The position numbers were made by a program, and so were the translations under genes. A stretch of DNA of 12,823 bases from CAWKZT01 sp963854565 (GTDB lineage Bacteria; Actinomycetota; Acidimicrobiia; Acidimicrobiales; JAHEJN01), in assembly GCA_963854565.1 (NCBI GenBank), contig CAWKZT010000050.1, positions 1-12,823 of the forward strand, in the 5' to 3' direction. The notes below the pieces were generated by a model. The model searched no databases. It had not been told where the DNA came from and saw only the letters and a program-made list of their open reading frames with translations. Of the stretch, positions 1 through 8,665 are shown in pieces. The stretch's first letter is position 1; each line of letters opens with the position of its first letter.

Positions 1-2071
1 CGGTGGCCCGGACGATGACCTCGCCAATAACGCCAGCATTGGTGGTCAGCGAACCGGTGGGGTATCCCAACGCATCAAGTTCTCGAATCTGCACGCTGAC
101 GCCATCGACAGGACGACCAACACAGACGCCGTCGCCGCCGCTTGCTGTGTCGATTTCGGTCAGCGAAATATCGGCAACCGGTATGCACTCGGTCATGCCG
201 TACGGCGTATGAGCTTCGGCGTTGGGAAACAGTTCGCGCGCCGCTCGCATCAACGTCGGTCGAATGGGGGCTCCGGCCGAAAGCAACAGTCGTACCCGGC
301 CAAACGCCGTGTGGTGAGCTGCGGTGAGTTCGTGCGCGGTATGCACGACATTGGCCAGCGCTGCCGGTGACGCAAAAACCAAAGTGGCGTCTCCAGCAAC
401 CACAGCATCGCCCAGCGCAGTGGCGGTCAACGTTCCCGGAGCGGTGACATCCATATCGGGGACGACAGAGGTGATGCCCATGGATGGCCCATAGAGGGCA
501 AAAGGAGCAAAGGCAGCCACGAGGCGGTCGTCGGGCGTGATCTTGTATAGATCCGTGAGCACATTACGACCAGCCTGCGCCTGACGGAACGTGTAACGCA
601 CACCCTTTGACGGCCCAGTAGCACCCGAGGTAAATACAAGGAACGCTTGGTCGTCCGCGGCGGGCAAAGGCGGAACGTCAGCCGGGCAGCGGGCCAGATT
701 CTGGAGATCATCGACCACGGCGAACACACGTCGGCGTTTTGGTGTCAGTGGTTCAACCGAGAACCGAGTGCCAGGCCACCGCATAACCTTGGCGGCGGCA
801 AGAGCTTTGGTTATCCCGATTAAAAAGTTGGGGTTGGCCGTGGCCAAGGCACGACTCATGCCACGTGGCCCAAGCCCGGCATCGATGAGTACGGGGATAG
901 CCCCAATTCGCCAGCAGGCGTACAAGCCAATGTTGAGTTCGACGCTGGGCGGAATCATCAGCGCAACACGACTGCCGGCGTGCACACCATGTTGGTTTAG
1001 GCCGGCGGCGGCGGCCTCTACCTGGCTGCGAAGTTCGCCGAACGTGATGTGGCTGGCGTCTTCCCCCATCTCGATGATGGCCGGTTGTTCGGTAGGTGGA
1101 GCGTCACTGACGCCGACCTCAGAAACGGCGGAACGGGCAGGAGCAGCTTCTCGTTGGTCGCTGGCAAGCCAGTCAAAGATCGGCGTAACAACATCGGCAT
1201 CCTCAGATACAAAGTGGCTGGCGCCAACGAAACGATGGACCTGGGCATGAGGTAGTCGCTGTTCGAGATCGTGCAAATAAAGGTCGGAGAACACTTTGTC
1301 TGATGGTCCCCACAACAAAAGGGCGGGAGTGTCGACGAGCGCCTCTAGCCCAGCAGCAATGGCATCGAGCGGGGCGGCGGTGGGGTGCGATGGATCGAGC
1401 GGGATGTCTTCCACGAAATCGGCAATCGCCTCGCGCCGGGCCGAACTTTTGTAGGGGGCATGAAAACCCTTGCGAATGGCTTGGGTTGGACGCGGAAACG
1501 ACATGTTGAGTGCACCGGTTATGAAACCACCAGTGTTGACCGTCAATGGTCGCAGGATGCCTCGGGAGCGAGCGGTGCGAATGAGCCCGGGAGCGGGTGA
1601 ACCGGCGGGCTGGTGCACCGCAGTGTTGAGCAAGACAACACCGTGCAGTTGCTCAAGATGGCGTTGGGCCCACCCCAACGAAATAGGGCCACCCCAATCG
1701 TGGGCAATAGTTACAACCGGGCCGCGAAGACCAAGCTCGTCGGTGAGTTCACACAAATCGTCAACCCGTGTGGCCAGGCGACGTAGGTAACCGGTCCGCT
1801 CGGAGAACCCCATGTCGAGTTGGTCCACAGCGATGACGCGGATGTCGGCAGGTGCGTGGGCAAGAACATTGCGCCACAAATACGACCAAGACGGGTTGCC
1901 ATGAACACACAGCAACGTGAGGCGAGCATTGTCGACTTGATTGTCGAGGATGTGCCAGGACCGACCTATGCCGTCGGTGGTGGGAACCTGAACGAGACGG
2001 GACCACTCGGGCTTAAGCCCAGCCAGGCCCGCGGGTGGGCGCCGGGCTGGCTCGGTGTGTCGGGGTCCCAT
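1..2071 (-). CDS. oleBC: OleBC fusion: beta-lactone decarboxylase + beta-lactone synthetase (3' part cut by window edge)
   Basis: This gene encodes two consecutive steps of head-to-head olefin biosynthesis in one chain. The 690 codons seen start at ATG 2071, 10 nt after the oleA stop, and stay open to the left edge. Residues 1-305 are an alpha/beta hydrolase of the haloalkane dehalogenase type: HGNP at 57-60, nucleophile motif HDWGG with Asp125, acid candidate Asp258 (WGPSDKVF) and base His286 (GASHF). OleB uses an Asp nucleophile to decarboxylate the beta-lactone to a cis-olefin. After a linker, an AMP-binding domain begins near residue 330, with P-loop FTSGATGPSKGV at 480-491 and TPYGMTE at 622-628. 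This fits OleC, which uses ATP to close 2-alkyl-3-hydroxy acids to beta-lactones. The P-loop has Ala where many family members have Ser. OleBC fusions are known in Actinobacteria. The OleC C-terminus is missing. Other acyl-CoA ligases are unlikely given the fusion and the adjacent oleA. Confidence 0.93.
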   Translation of the reverse strand, partial: MGPRHTEPARRPPAGLAGLKPEWSRLVQVPTTDGIGRSWHILDNQVDNARLTLLCVHGNPSWSYLWRNVLAHAPADIRVIAVDQLDMGFSERTGYLRRLATRVDDLCELTDELGLRGPVVTIAHDWGGPISLGWAQRHLEQLHGVVLLNTAVHQPAGSPAPGLIRTARSRGILRPLTVNTGGFITGALNMSFPRPTQAIRKGFHAPYKSSARREAIADFVEDIPLDPSHPTAAPLDAIAAGLEALVDTPALLLWGPSDKVFSDLYLHDLEQRLPHAQVHRFVGASHFVSEDADVVTPIFDWLASDQREAAPARSAVSEVGVSDAPPTEQPAIIEMGEDASHITFGELRSQVEAAAAGLNQHGVHAGSRVALMIPPSVELNIGLYACWRIGAIPVLIDAGLGPRGMSRALATANPNFLIGITKALAAAKVMRWPGTRFSVEPLTPKRRRVFAVVDDLQNLARCPADVPPLPAADDQAFLVFTSGATGPSKGVRYTFRQAQAGRNVLTDLYKITPDDRLVAAFAPFALYGPSMGITSVVPDMDVTAPGTLTATALGDAVVAGDATLVFASPAALANVVHTAHELTAAHHTAFGRVRLLLSAGAPIRPTLMRAARELFPNAEAHTPYGMTECIPVADISLTEIDTASGGDGVCVGRPVDGVSVQIRELDALGYPTGSLTTNAGVIGEVIVRAT

Positions 2072-2081
2072 AACCAGCGAG

Positions 2082-3101
2082 CTACCAGATGATCTCGATG
2101 ACGGCCGCATTGAGTCCGGAACCTATGCCCATGCACAACACCCGGTCGCCCTCGCTGAGCTGGCTAGTTTCCTTCGCCAACGTGAAAGGAATCGCACATG
2201 GCCCGATGTTGCCGTAGTCGGGGTAAGTAAGCGGAACTCGGGCTGGATCGAGTCCCAAAATGTCGATCATCGCCGACGTGTGTACCGAGGAAATCTGATG
2301 AATCACAAATCGGTCGGCGTTGGTGGCATCGACGATATCGGAATCGTCCCATGCGGTCTTCGACAGGGCAGTGCCGGCGGCGAGAAGTGCGGCGGTATCG
2401 GTGCGCATTTCCTGCAAAGAGCCAACACACAGACCGTGATGTTTGGTCTCGGCGCGGAAGAAGCCTTTGGTTACACGGTGGCTGCCGGCGTTTTCGCTGT
2501 GGCGTCCGAGAACCATGGCAGCGGAGCCCGACCCCAACGTCAACGAAGCAAAATTGGAATACAAATCGGCCATCTGGGCATGGGGATCAAGCAGGCGTTC
2601 CATGGTGGCCCCTTCGATCTCGCGGGTTCCCTCACCATCGACGATGAGGGCATAGTCGATGGTCCCCGAATCGATCATCGTGCCCGCGACATGAATGGCG
2701 TTGAGGAAACCTAGGCAAGCATTGGAGAGATCGAAGTTGATGCAGGTAGAGGGCAACTGCAGGAGATCGCACACGGTAACGGCGCTGGATGGTTCGAGTC
2801 GTTCGCGACACACGCTGGTGTCGATGAGTAGACCAATCTGCGAACGGTCGACACCGGATGCTACGAGCGCCTTTTCGCCTGCCATGGCAGCGGCATCCAT
2901 GAAGGAGACGCCTTCTTCCCACTGGCGACGAGCGCGAATGCCGGCCAATGATTCGAGCAGGCCAGCAGTACTGCCAACCCGGGCATAGAGGTCGACGAGG
3001 CGGTCGTCAATATCGGAGGAAGTGACTTCGATTGTGGCGTCGCAGGCTTCGACCGCCACCACCGCGACATTCTCGAACGTAAAATTTGTGTTGCCGCTCA
3101 T
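2082..3101 (-). CDS. oleA: OleA, thiolase-fold acyl-CoA head-to-head condensing enzyme
   Basis: OleA performs a non-decarboxylative Claisen condensation of two long-chain acyl-CoAs to a beta-keto acid, the first step of long-chain olefin synthesis, in the cytoplasm. The FabH-like fold is evident. The catalytic Cys129 lies in SNACLGF, a typical OleA nucleophile motif. His268 (VIHQISS) and Asn298 (YGNIGPC) are 30 residues apart, as in FabH and OleA. The segment SVCRERLEPSSAV resembles the OleA loop that carries the glutamate base inserted from the partner subunit. I chose ATG 3101 (339 aa, close to the 338 aa of Xanthomonas OleA). An in-frame TTG at 3122 would add seven residues. No good Shine-Dalgarno sequence is visible. 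Immediate linkage to oleBC separates it from ordinary FabH. The gene lies 60 bp downstream of the YceI-monooxygenase gene and has a candidate promoter of its own. Confidence 0.93.
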   Translation of the reverse strand: MSGNTNFTFENVAVVAVEACDATIEVTSSDIDDRLVDLYARVGSTAGLLESLAGIRARRQWEEGVSFMDAAAMAGEKALVASGVDRSQIGLLIDTSVCRERLEPSSAVTVCDLLQLPSTCINFDLSNACLGFLNAIHVAGTMIDSGTIDYALIVDGEGTREIEGATMERLLDPHAQMADLYSNFASLTLGSGSAAMVLGRHSENAGSHRVTKGFFRAETKHHGLCVGSLQEMRTDTAALLAAGTALSKTAWDDSDIVDATNADRFVIHQISSVHTSAMIDILGLDPARVPLTYPDYGNIGPCAIPFTLAKETSQLSEGDRVLCMGIGSGLNAAVIEIIW

Positions 3102-3133
3102 TGGGGGGATTCCGAACTTCAAGATGAGCTGAA

Positions 3134-3141
3134 ATTGTACG
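3134..3141 (-). promoter_or_regulatory. Candidate -10 element (CGTACAAT) upstream of oleA
   Basis: Read on the minus strand, CGTACAAT contains TACAAT, a 5-of-6 match to the sigma-70 -10 consensus, ending 32 nt before the oleA ATG. The identical 8-mer occurs at the identical distance before putA. No convincing -35 hexamer is visible 16-18 nt upstream, so this is a suggestion that oleA-oleBC can be transcribed separately from the gene upstream. Confidence 0.35.
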
Positions 3142-3161
3142 GCCTGCCGACCACTAATGGC

Positions 3162-5267
3162 TTAGGCGTCGGGAATGGTCGACACGGTGGAGAAACACAT
3201 CTCGTCGACGGTTCCTTCGTTCCACGTGATGTAGCGGGGTTCGGGCATGTACAGATTGGTCCGATCCCAGCCGCACTCAAAGCGAATAATGTCGCCTCGT
3301 TCGATGTGGATCTCCTCGGTGGGCACGTAGTACAACTGCCACTCGAAGCTCCACGACGGAATGTCGAGCAAGATGATTTCCTCGGGAGTGTCGGGATGCA
3401 ACGTCATGCGGTAGGAGTCGCCAAACTCATGCATATGTCCGAGTATCGAGTAGATCGTGCCGGTGCTCTGGGCTGCCTGGTCACACGAGCTGGAGAATTT
3501 GGTTCCGTCAAGCTGATTGAAGTCTTCGATGTTGCCGCCACAGGCGTCGATCAGAAAATTAGGAATGAACGGGGCAACACCGCCGTACTTTTCATCAAAC
3601 TCAGCAATGACCGCACGCCGGTCACACATTGGTCCACTTTCCTCCGGCGTACAGGGTCCCTCGGCCGGGGTGAGGTAGGTTCCGCCTTGCACGCCACGCA
3701 TTGGTGTCTCACGCGCAGCGAGTTCGTCAACACTCAATGTTTCGAGAACGATCGTGGACCGATCCGGAGGAGTCTCGTGGTCAAAGTGATAGTGAATCTG
3801 GTTGACTAAGAAGTCGCCCGGGTTGAGGAAGAGTCCGGTTCCTTCGGGGTAAACACGGGGTTGTTGACCGGGGGCCCAACCGCCGACAGAGCCAACTCCT
3901 TCGGTCTCCATGCCGGATAGTCCGAAGCATTCCCATCCTGGTTGCTCGTCTCTGGCGCTGAGTGCGTTGGCCTCGGCGCGGCCAGCTGCCGGTACACGAA
4001 ACAGGATTGAGTGGTGGACGACTTCGTCCTTGTCTGGCTCAAATGCGACACCAGTGATCCAAACGCCATCGTCGCCGGTGTTGATCTCGTGGATGAGGCA
4101 GCGGTAGTCATCTTGTTGATCGAGACTTCCTACGTAGGGTTCGTCGGGGAGCGTTACCTGATCGCGTTCGATGTCTTCGTAGGGCACGGCGGTCGGGATG
4201 ATCGGTGTATCGGGATCGACATCAAGACCTCCACCGGCCTCGGCCCAGGCAGAGATGGTGGCGATTTCTTCGTTGCCCAACGAAAAGTCGTGCTCAAAGT
4301 CGAGGCTCAGATCCGAAGCAGGCCATGGGGGCATATAACGCGCGGCGGTGACCAGTTGGATGTCCGCCGCTATTTCGGCTGCTTGGCCCACGGTGTCGAG
4401 CTGCAAGGTGCTCCAACCCGCGCCGCCTTCTACATGGCACGAAGCACAACTGTTCTGAATGATGGGTTGCACCGTCTCAGAGAACGGCGCGTCGGGGGCA
4501 TCGGCGACCACGGGTCGAACGGCGAGTTCAATTTGGTCCGGAGTAGGGGAGTCTTCACCAACACGGTCGGCAACCAACACGAACGTCAGGCCAATTTCGT
4601 TGCCCGTGTGGGCCAGCCCAGCGACGTGAATGGGGCCAATGTCGTAGTCCGACATCAGCGCTTGACTCGTCATCGTCGCCGTGAGAGTGTCGGCATCCAT
4701 TGATGCGGTGCCGGTAAAGGTGATGGGAAGACTGGTTTCCTTCACCGTGAGATCGCCGGTAATGGTCAGTTCGGTTTCGGTGTTGTCATCCGCTGTGGTG
4801 GGCAGGCCCACAATTTCGGTCGCCACAAAAGAGGCGAACGGGAAGTGTCTTGACTCGAGGAAGTCGTGACGAATGCGCTTATCGCGCAGACTGGAATCGG
4901 AATCAAACATTTCGACGTTGATCACGATGGCGCCGATTCGACTGTTACTTGGGTCAACGAGGTCGACCACGATGTCGCCCGCCAGAGTGTGGGTAACGCC
5001 AACCGCAGTACGGTCTGACCCGGCAAGAGATTCCTCGACGCTGTATGTAAGGGCCGAACCGTTGTCGGGACTGATGCGATAAAGGCGTTCGGTTTCCTGG
5101 TCGATCTCTTCTAGTTCAACAACGGGAGCAGTGACGTCGGTGGTAACGGCCACGTCTTTGTCCAGCATCCAGTCCCATTGACTCTTGGTCGCCACGGCAC
5201 CCACGCCAAGAATGCTCACGAAAAGTAGGGCGAGACTGCCCTTATTTAGATTGCCAAATCGGCTCAT
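3162..5267 (-). CDS. Membrane-anchored YceI / CxxCH cytochrome c-like / PHM-type copper monooxygenase fusion
   Basis: This 701-aa protein combines three modules. A hydrophobic segment at about residues 10-27 would export and anchor it. Residues 61-236 resemble YceI, a lipocalin-like barrel that binds polyisoprenoids or other lipids. Residues 260-365 hold one heme-c motif, CASCH at 274-278, with Met312 in MPPW as a possible axial ligand. Residues 390-700 resemble the type II copper monooxygenase core of peptidylglycine and dopamine hydroxylases. All copper ligands have counterparts: HH 418-419 and His492 for CuH, HMH 611-613 plus Met690 (in DEMC, as in PHM) for CuM. It therefore looks catalytically intact and would hydroxylate an unactivated carbon outside the cytoplasm, with the heme perhaps feeding electrons. 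Substrate unknown. The longer frame from 5333 was rejected because ATG 5267 has AGGAAA 7 nt upstream and is followed by the anchor. Confidence 0.85.
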   Translation of the reverse strand: MSRFGNLNKGSLALLFVSILGVGAVATKSQWDWMLDKDVAVTTDVTAPVVELEEIDQETERLYRISPDNGSALTYSVEESLAGSDRTAVGVTHTLAGDIVVDLVDPSNSRIGAIVINVEMFDSDSSLRDKRIRHDFLESRHFPFASFVATEIVGLPTTADDNTETELTITGDLTVKETSLPITFTGTASMDADTLTATMTSQALMSDYDIGPIHVAGLAHTGNEIGLTFVLVADRVGEDSPTPDQIELAVRPVVADAPDAPFSETVQPIIQNSCASCHVEGGAGWSTLQLDTVGQAAEIAADIQLVTAARYMPPWPASDLSLDFEHDFSLGNEEIATISAWAEAGGGLDVDPDTPIIPTAVPYEDIERDQVTLPDEPYVGSLDQQDDYRCLIHEINTGDDGVWITGVAFEPDKDEVVHHSILFRVPAAGRAEANALSARDEQPGWECFGLSGMETEGVGSVGGWAPGQQPRVYPEGTGLFLNPGDFLVNQIHYHFDHETPPDRSTIVLETLSVDELAARETPMRGVQGGTYLTPAEGPCTPEESGPMCDRRAVIAEFDEKYGGVAPFIPNFLIDACGGNIEDFNQLDGTKFSSSCDQAAQSTGTIYSILGHMHEFGDSYRMTLHPDTPEEIILLDIPSWSFEWQLYYVPTEEIHIERGDIIRFECGWDRTNLYMPEPRYITWNEGTVDEMCFSTVSTIPDA

Positions 5268-5274
5268 TGCGCGG

Positions 5275-5280
5275 TTTCCT
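5275..5280 (-). promoter_or_regulatory. Shine-Dalgarno site AGGAAA fixing the start of the YceI-monooxygenase gene
   Basis: AGGAAA on the minus strand lies 7 nt before ATG 5267. It supports that start over the upstream in-frame ATG at 5333, whose extra 22 residues show no conserved feature. Confidence 0.6.
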
Positions 5281-5345
5281 CGAATGAATGGGGTGCTGCC
5301 AGCAGAACCCAAGTTCCACCACCATAGGGGCAATATCCCATTCAG

Positions 5346-8300
5346 CTAAGTCACAGAATGAACGTCTAGGCCGTCGCTGACCGAAATCAGATTGCCAAAC
5401 CGATGCATTGTTCGACTAATGGCCTGCTCGCGAACGTAGTGGCGCAGTTCCAGCGCGCCCTCGTTCGTGACCGGGTCATCGGCCAAATGAACATGGGCGG
5501 CATTTGCGGCCTGGCGTATTTCGGTCGAGACATCGCCCAAGACACGCACCCGCCTAAATGGTGCCGCCCGCAATGATTCGGCGAACTCGGCGTCGGATTC
5601 GACCGTGTGGTCAGAAATCACTAGCGCACAGCCTGCAACCTGCGCCGCAGCACGGACACACTCCAGTTCTGCCGGTACAGATCCAGGACCAACACGTACG
5701 CCCACCAGCTTTAGCGGTCGATAGCGAAAGATGTTGGCTTCGCCGGCCAGTCCGGTTGGGTCATGCTCGAGCGAAAAATGTCCCGCCCATGCCGCTTCGT
5801 CGCTGGCAGCAGAAGCATCGGCATCCAATGGTCCGGTCGCCGACCAAGTGCCAAGTTGGGCCACATAGTTTGGGCCGCCAGCCTTAGCGCCGGGGCCGAC
5901 CGACGACTGTTTCCAGCCACCAAAAGGCTGGCGTTGCACGATCGCTCCTGTGATGGCTCGATTGACATAGGCATTGCCGACCTCGACTTGTTCGAGCCAG
6001 TGTTCGACCTCTTGCGCGTCGAGGGTGTGTATGCCCCCGGTGAGCCCAAATTCTGTTGCATTCTGCATGGCGATAGCCGCGTCAAGATTGGGCGCCGCCA
6101 TGATCCCAAGCACCGGACCGAAACATTCGGTTTGATGAAACCAGCTGCCGGGCTGCACACCCAGGCGAACCCCAGGCGACCACAAGGCAGGGTTGTCCGG
6201 ATCCTGGTGCGGCTGCACCAGCCACTCTTCGCCCGGATCCAAATCATCGAGCGCACGGGCGAGCTTGCCAGCCGGTATAGAAATAAGGGGTCCGACATCG
6301 CTGCCGAGGTCATTGGCCGCGCCGATGCTGAGGCCTTTTACCGCGTCAATTAGCTGCCGCCGGAAGCGGGGTGACTCATACAGCGAACCGACGCAAATAG
6401 CCAGCGACGCGGCCGAGCATTTCTGCCCTCCATGCCCAAAGGCGGAGGCAACCAGGTCCCTGACGGCCAGGTCGATATCGGCCTGGGGCGTTATGATCAG
6501 AGCATTCTTTCCGCTCGTCTCGGCAAACAGTCGCATATCTGGGCGCCACTGCATGAACATCTGGGCGGTTTCTGATGCGCCGGTCAAGATGACACCGTCC
6601 ACCGTCGTCACCAGCCGCTGCCCGACGGCATCATCGGGGGTTCGGACGAACTGAAACACATCGGCCGGGACACCAGCTTGCCACAGGCATTCAGCCAAAA
6701 TTTCACAGCAATGGGGCGTCTCAGGAGCGGGCTTAAGTATCACCGAATTACCGGCGGCCAGAGCAGCAAGCACTCCACCGGCAGCAATTGCGACCGGAAA
6801 ATTCCACGGCGGAACAATCGCCACGGTTCCCAACGGCTCGAACGTCGCACCGGGCAACGAGGTCAGCCGGGTGATCTCGTCGGCGTAGTAGACGGCGAAG
6901 TCGATTGCCTCAGAGATCTCGGTGTCGGCCTGAGCAAACGTTTTGTGCGCTTCGTGCACCATGGTCGCTATTAGGTCGCCCCGGCGCCGAGCAAGTTGAT
7001 CGCCGACGGCCCGGATAAGAAGACGTCGCTCCTGAGCCGCAGTCGCCGACCACCCCTGTTGGGCATGGCGCGCCGTTTGAACGAAGCGGTCGATCTCCTC
7101 GATGCTGGTCGTCATGGGTGTTTGCAATGTGAAGTTGGCTTGGTCGAGTACTTGTTGGGCCCACTTGCGGTTGGTTTCCAAAGCCGGGTCGGAATCGGGT
7201 TCGTTGGCAAACGTGTTGCCAGTGCCCACCTCCGCTCCGACAGCCGGTCGGACCTGCGAACGCTGCGGCTCATCACCTACATCCCAACGAGATGCCACCG
7301 CATTTCGAAACCCGGTCGCATGGTGAGTGAACTCCGGACTGCCCCGTCGCAAACTAAACAGCGACCGAATGAAGTTTTGGGGTGCGGCGTTTTCTTCGAG
7401 ACGACGGAACAGATAGCTGATAGCAACATCGAAGCTTTCAGAATCCACAATGGGGGTGTAGAGCAAAAGCTCATCAGCGGTCTCGCTGTTGATCACCCGG
7501 GCGTGGTTGGGTGCCATGCCCTGCAGCATTTCGAATTGCACCCGATCAGAAACCCCGCGTTGGTTGGACAACAGGTGAGCCCATGCAACATCGAATAAAT
7601 TGTGGCTGGCCACGCCAATTCGTACCGCTCGCATTCGGTCCGGCACAAGCAACCAATCGAGACACCGCTTGTAGTTGGCGTCGACTTCGGCTTTGGAACC
7701 GTACGGAGCCTGCTCCCAGCCGTGCAGTGATGCCTCGACCGTTTCCATCGCCAGGTTTGCGCCCTTCACGAGCCGGATCTTGATGCCGGCGCCGCCAGCA
7801 GCTTTTCGCTGCGTGGCCCATTCGGTGAGCTCCTGAAGCGCGGCGAAGGAGTCGGGCAGGTACGCCTGCAACACAATGCCAGCCTCAACCGATTGCAGGT
7901 CTGGCTGGGCATAGACGTGACGGAACGCCGCGCTAGTGAGTTCAAGATCGAGGTAGGTCTCCATGTCGAGATTGAGAAACGTGGGTGGTTGTGATGATGC
8001 TGCTCGTTGCGCCACTTCGGTGAGTCGGGTGTTGACCCGCTGGAGGCATCCGTCCCAATCCCAATGGTTCAGTTGCGGTACTACCGAGGACAACTTCACC
8101 GACACATAGTCCACGTTGGGATCGTCGATGAGCGCAAAAGTGGCGTCGAGACGTCGCTGTGCCTCAGCTTCTCCTAACACCTCCTCACCCAGAAGGTTTA
8201 CATTCTGTGCGAAACCCTGATCGCGACGGACCGCCAGGTGATTAGCCAGTTTCTTTGGCCTCGCATCAACAATAAGGTGATCGACTAACTTGCGCATCCG

Positions 8301-8633
8301 ACGCTCCGCCAACGGCATGACGATCCGGGGAATCTTTGGTGCCAGGAACGCGCCGGCCTTCAACAACGTGCGATCCAAGGGCGATAGAAACGCAGGTAAC
8401 GCTTGGTCAGCCACCAACGCCCGCAGTTGAGCGGCCGCCACTTGTTGGCTTTCGGGCCGGGCGACCCGGTCAATAAAGCGCATGGCGAAGGCCACCCCAT
8501 CGGGATCCTCGATGAGTTCGCGCAACGGGCCGCTAACCGCCCGATCGGCTCGACTCTCGATGGCTTCGCTCTGTTCGAGCCATGAGGCCACTAGTTCTAT
8601 GGTCTCGTCGACGAGTAGCGAACGGTCTGTCAT
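5346..8633 (-). CDS. putA: Bifunctional proline dehydrogenase / L-glutamate-gamma-semialdehyde dehydrogenase (PutA)
   Basis: PutA oxidises proline to glutamate in two steps, an FAD-dependent PRODH domain and an NAD-dependent P5C dehydrogenase domain, at the cytoplasmic membrane face. The protein from ATG 8633 has 1095 residues. The PRODH part (about 60-440) has IVLQAYLPDS, RLVKGANLAMET, and the substrate-binding Arg pair 410-411 in YLFRRLEEN. The linker FANEPDSDPALETNRKWA is typical. The P5CDH part has PWNFP, the general base Glu705 (ETSGKN) and nucleophile Cys739 (GQKCSAAS). The C-terminal extension ends in the PutA motif REQAISRTMHRFGNL. The length and C-terminal domain without a ribbon-helix-helix DNA-binding domain fit type B PutA, so it cannot autoregulate as E. 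coli PutA does. No Shine-Dalgarno sequence is visible at ATG 8633. The frame stays open upstream to 8744, but that stretch overlaps the divergent regulator and lacks PutA features. Confidence 0.96.
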   Translation of the reverse strand: MTDRSLLVDETIELVASWLEQSEAIESRADRAVSGPLRELIEDPDGVAFAMRFIDRVARPESQQVAAAQLRALVADQALPAFLSPLDRTLLKAGAFLAPKIPRIVMPLAERRMRKLVDHLIVDARPKKLANHLAVRRDQGFAQNVNLLGEEVLGEAEAQRRLDATFALIDDPNVDYVSVKLSSVVPQLNHWDWDGCLQRVNTRLTEVAQRAASSQPPTFLNLDMETYLDLELTSAAFRHVYAQPDLQSVEAGIVLQAYLPDSFAALQELTEWATQRKAAGGAGIKIRLVKGANLAMETVEASLHGWEQAPYGSKAEVDANYKRCLDWLLVPDRMRAVRIGVASHNLFDVAWAHLLSNQRGVSDRVQFEMLQGMAPNHARVINSETADELLLYTPIVDSESFDVAISYLFRRLEENAAPQNFIRSLFSLRRGSPEFTHHATGFRNAVASRWDVGDEPQRSQVRPAVGAEVGTGNTFANEPDSDPALETNRKWAQQVLDQANFTLQTPMTTSIEEIDRFVQTARHAQQGWSATAAQERRLLIRAVGDQLARRRGDLIATMVHEAHKTFAQADTEISEAIDFAVYYADEITRLTSLPGATFEPLGTVAIVPPWNFPVAIAAGGVLAALAAGNSVILKPAPETPHCCEILAECLWQAGVPADVFQFVRTPDDAVGQRLVTTVDGVILTGASETAQMFMQWRPDMRLFAETSGKNALIITPQADIDLAVRDLVASAFGHGGQKCSAASLAICVGSLYESPRFRRQLIDAVKGLSIGAANDLGSDVGPLISIPAGKLARALDDLDPGEEWLVQPHQDPDNPALWSPGVRLGVQPGSWFHQTECFGPVLGIMAAPNLDAAIAMQNATEFGLTGGIHTLDAQEVEHWLEQVEVGNAYVNRAITGAIVQRQPFGGWKQSSVGPGAKAGGPNYVAQLGTWSATGPLDADASAASDEAAWAGHFSLEHDPTGLAGEANIFRYRPLKLVGVRVGPGSVPAELECVRAAAQVAGCALVISDHTVESDAEFAESLRAAPFRRVRVLGDVSTEIRQAANAAHVHLADDPVTNEGALELRHYVREQAISRTMHRFGNLISVSDGLDVHSVT

Positions 8634-8665
8634 AGGTTCATTGTGACGACGGTAAAGCCAGCAGT

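Noticed and set aside
862..867. Other CACGTG hexamers (862-867, 3223-3228, 10527-10532) as further parS-like sites
   Set aside because: All lie within coding sequence and lack the flanking TTT/AAA of the parS core.
2055..2714. Open frame of 219 codons on the plus strand
   Set aside because: It lies antisense to oleA, whose catalytic Cys, His and Asn are all in the minus frame. The plus-frame protein shows no recognisable motif.
3135..4703. Two long plus-strand open frames (3135-3809 and 4011-4703)
   Set aside because: Both are antisense to the YceI-heme-copper gene, whose domains and metal ligands are continuous on the minus strand.
5268..5345. Possible terminator hairpin between putA and the YceI-monooxygenase gene
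   Set aside because: The inverted repeat around GCTGCCAGC has no usable loop and no T-run, so I do not call a terminator.
5249..5411. Near-repeat of about 21 bp at 5249-5270 and 5389-5411 (GATTGCCAAA followed by a similar stretch)
   Set aside because: Both copies encode an RFGNL peptide, one at the PutA C-terminus where it is a conserved motif, one at the start of the next protein. This is probably coincidence, with no sign of duplication around it.
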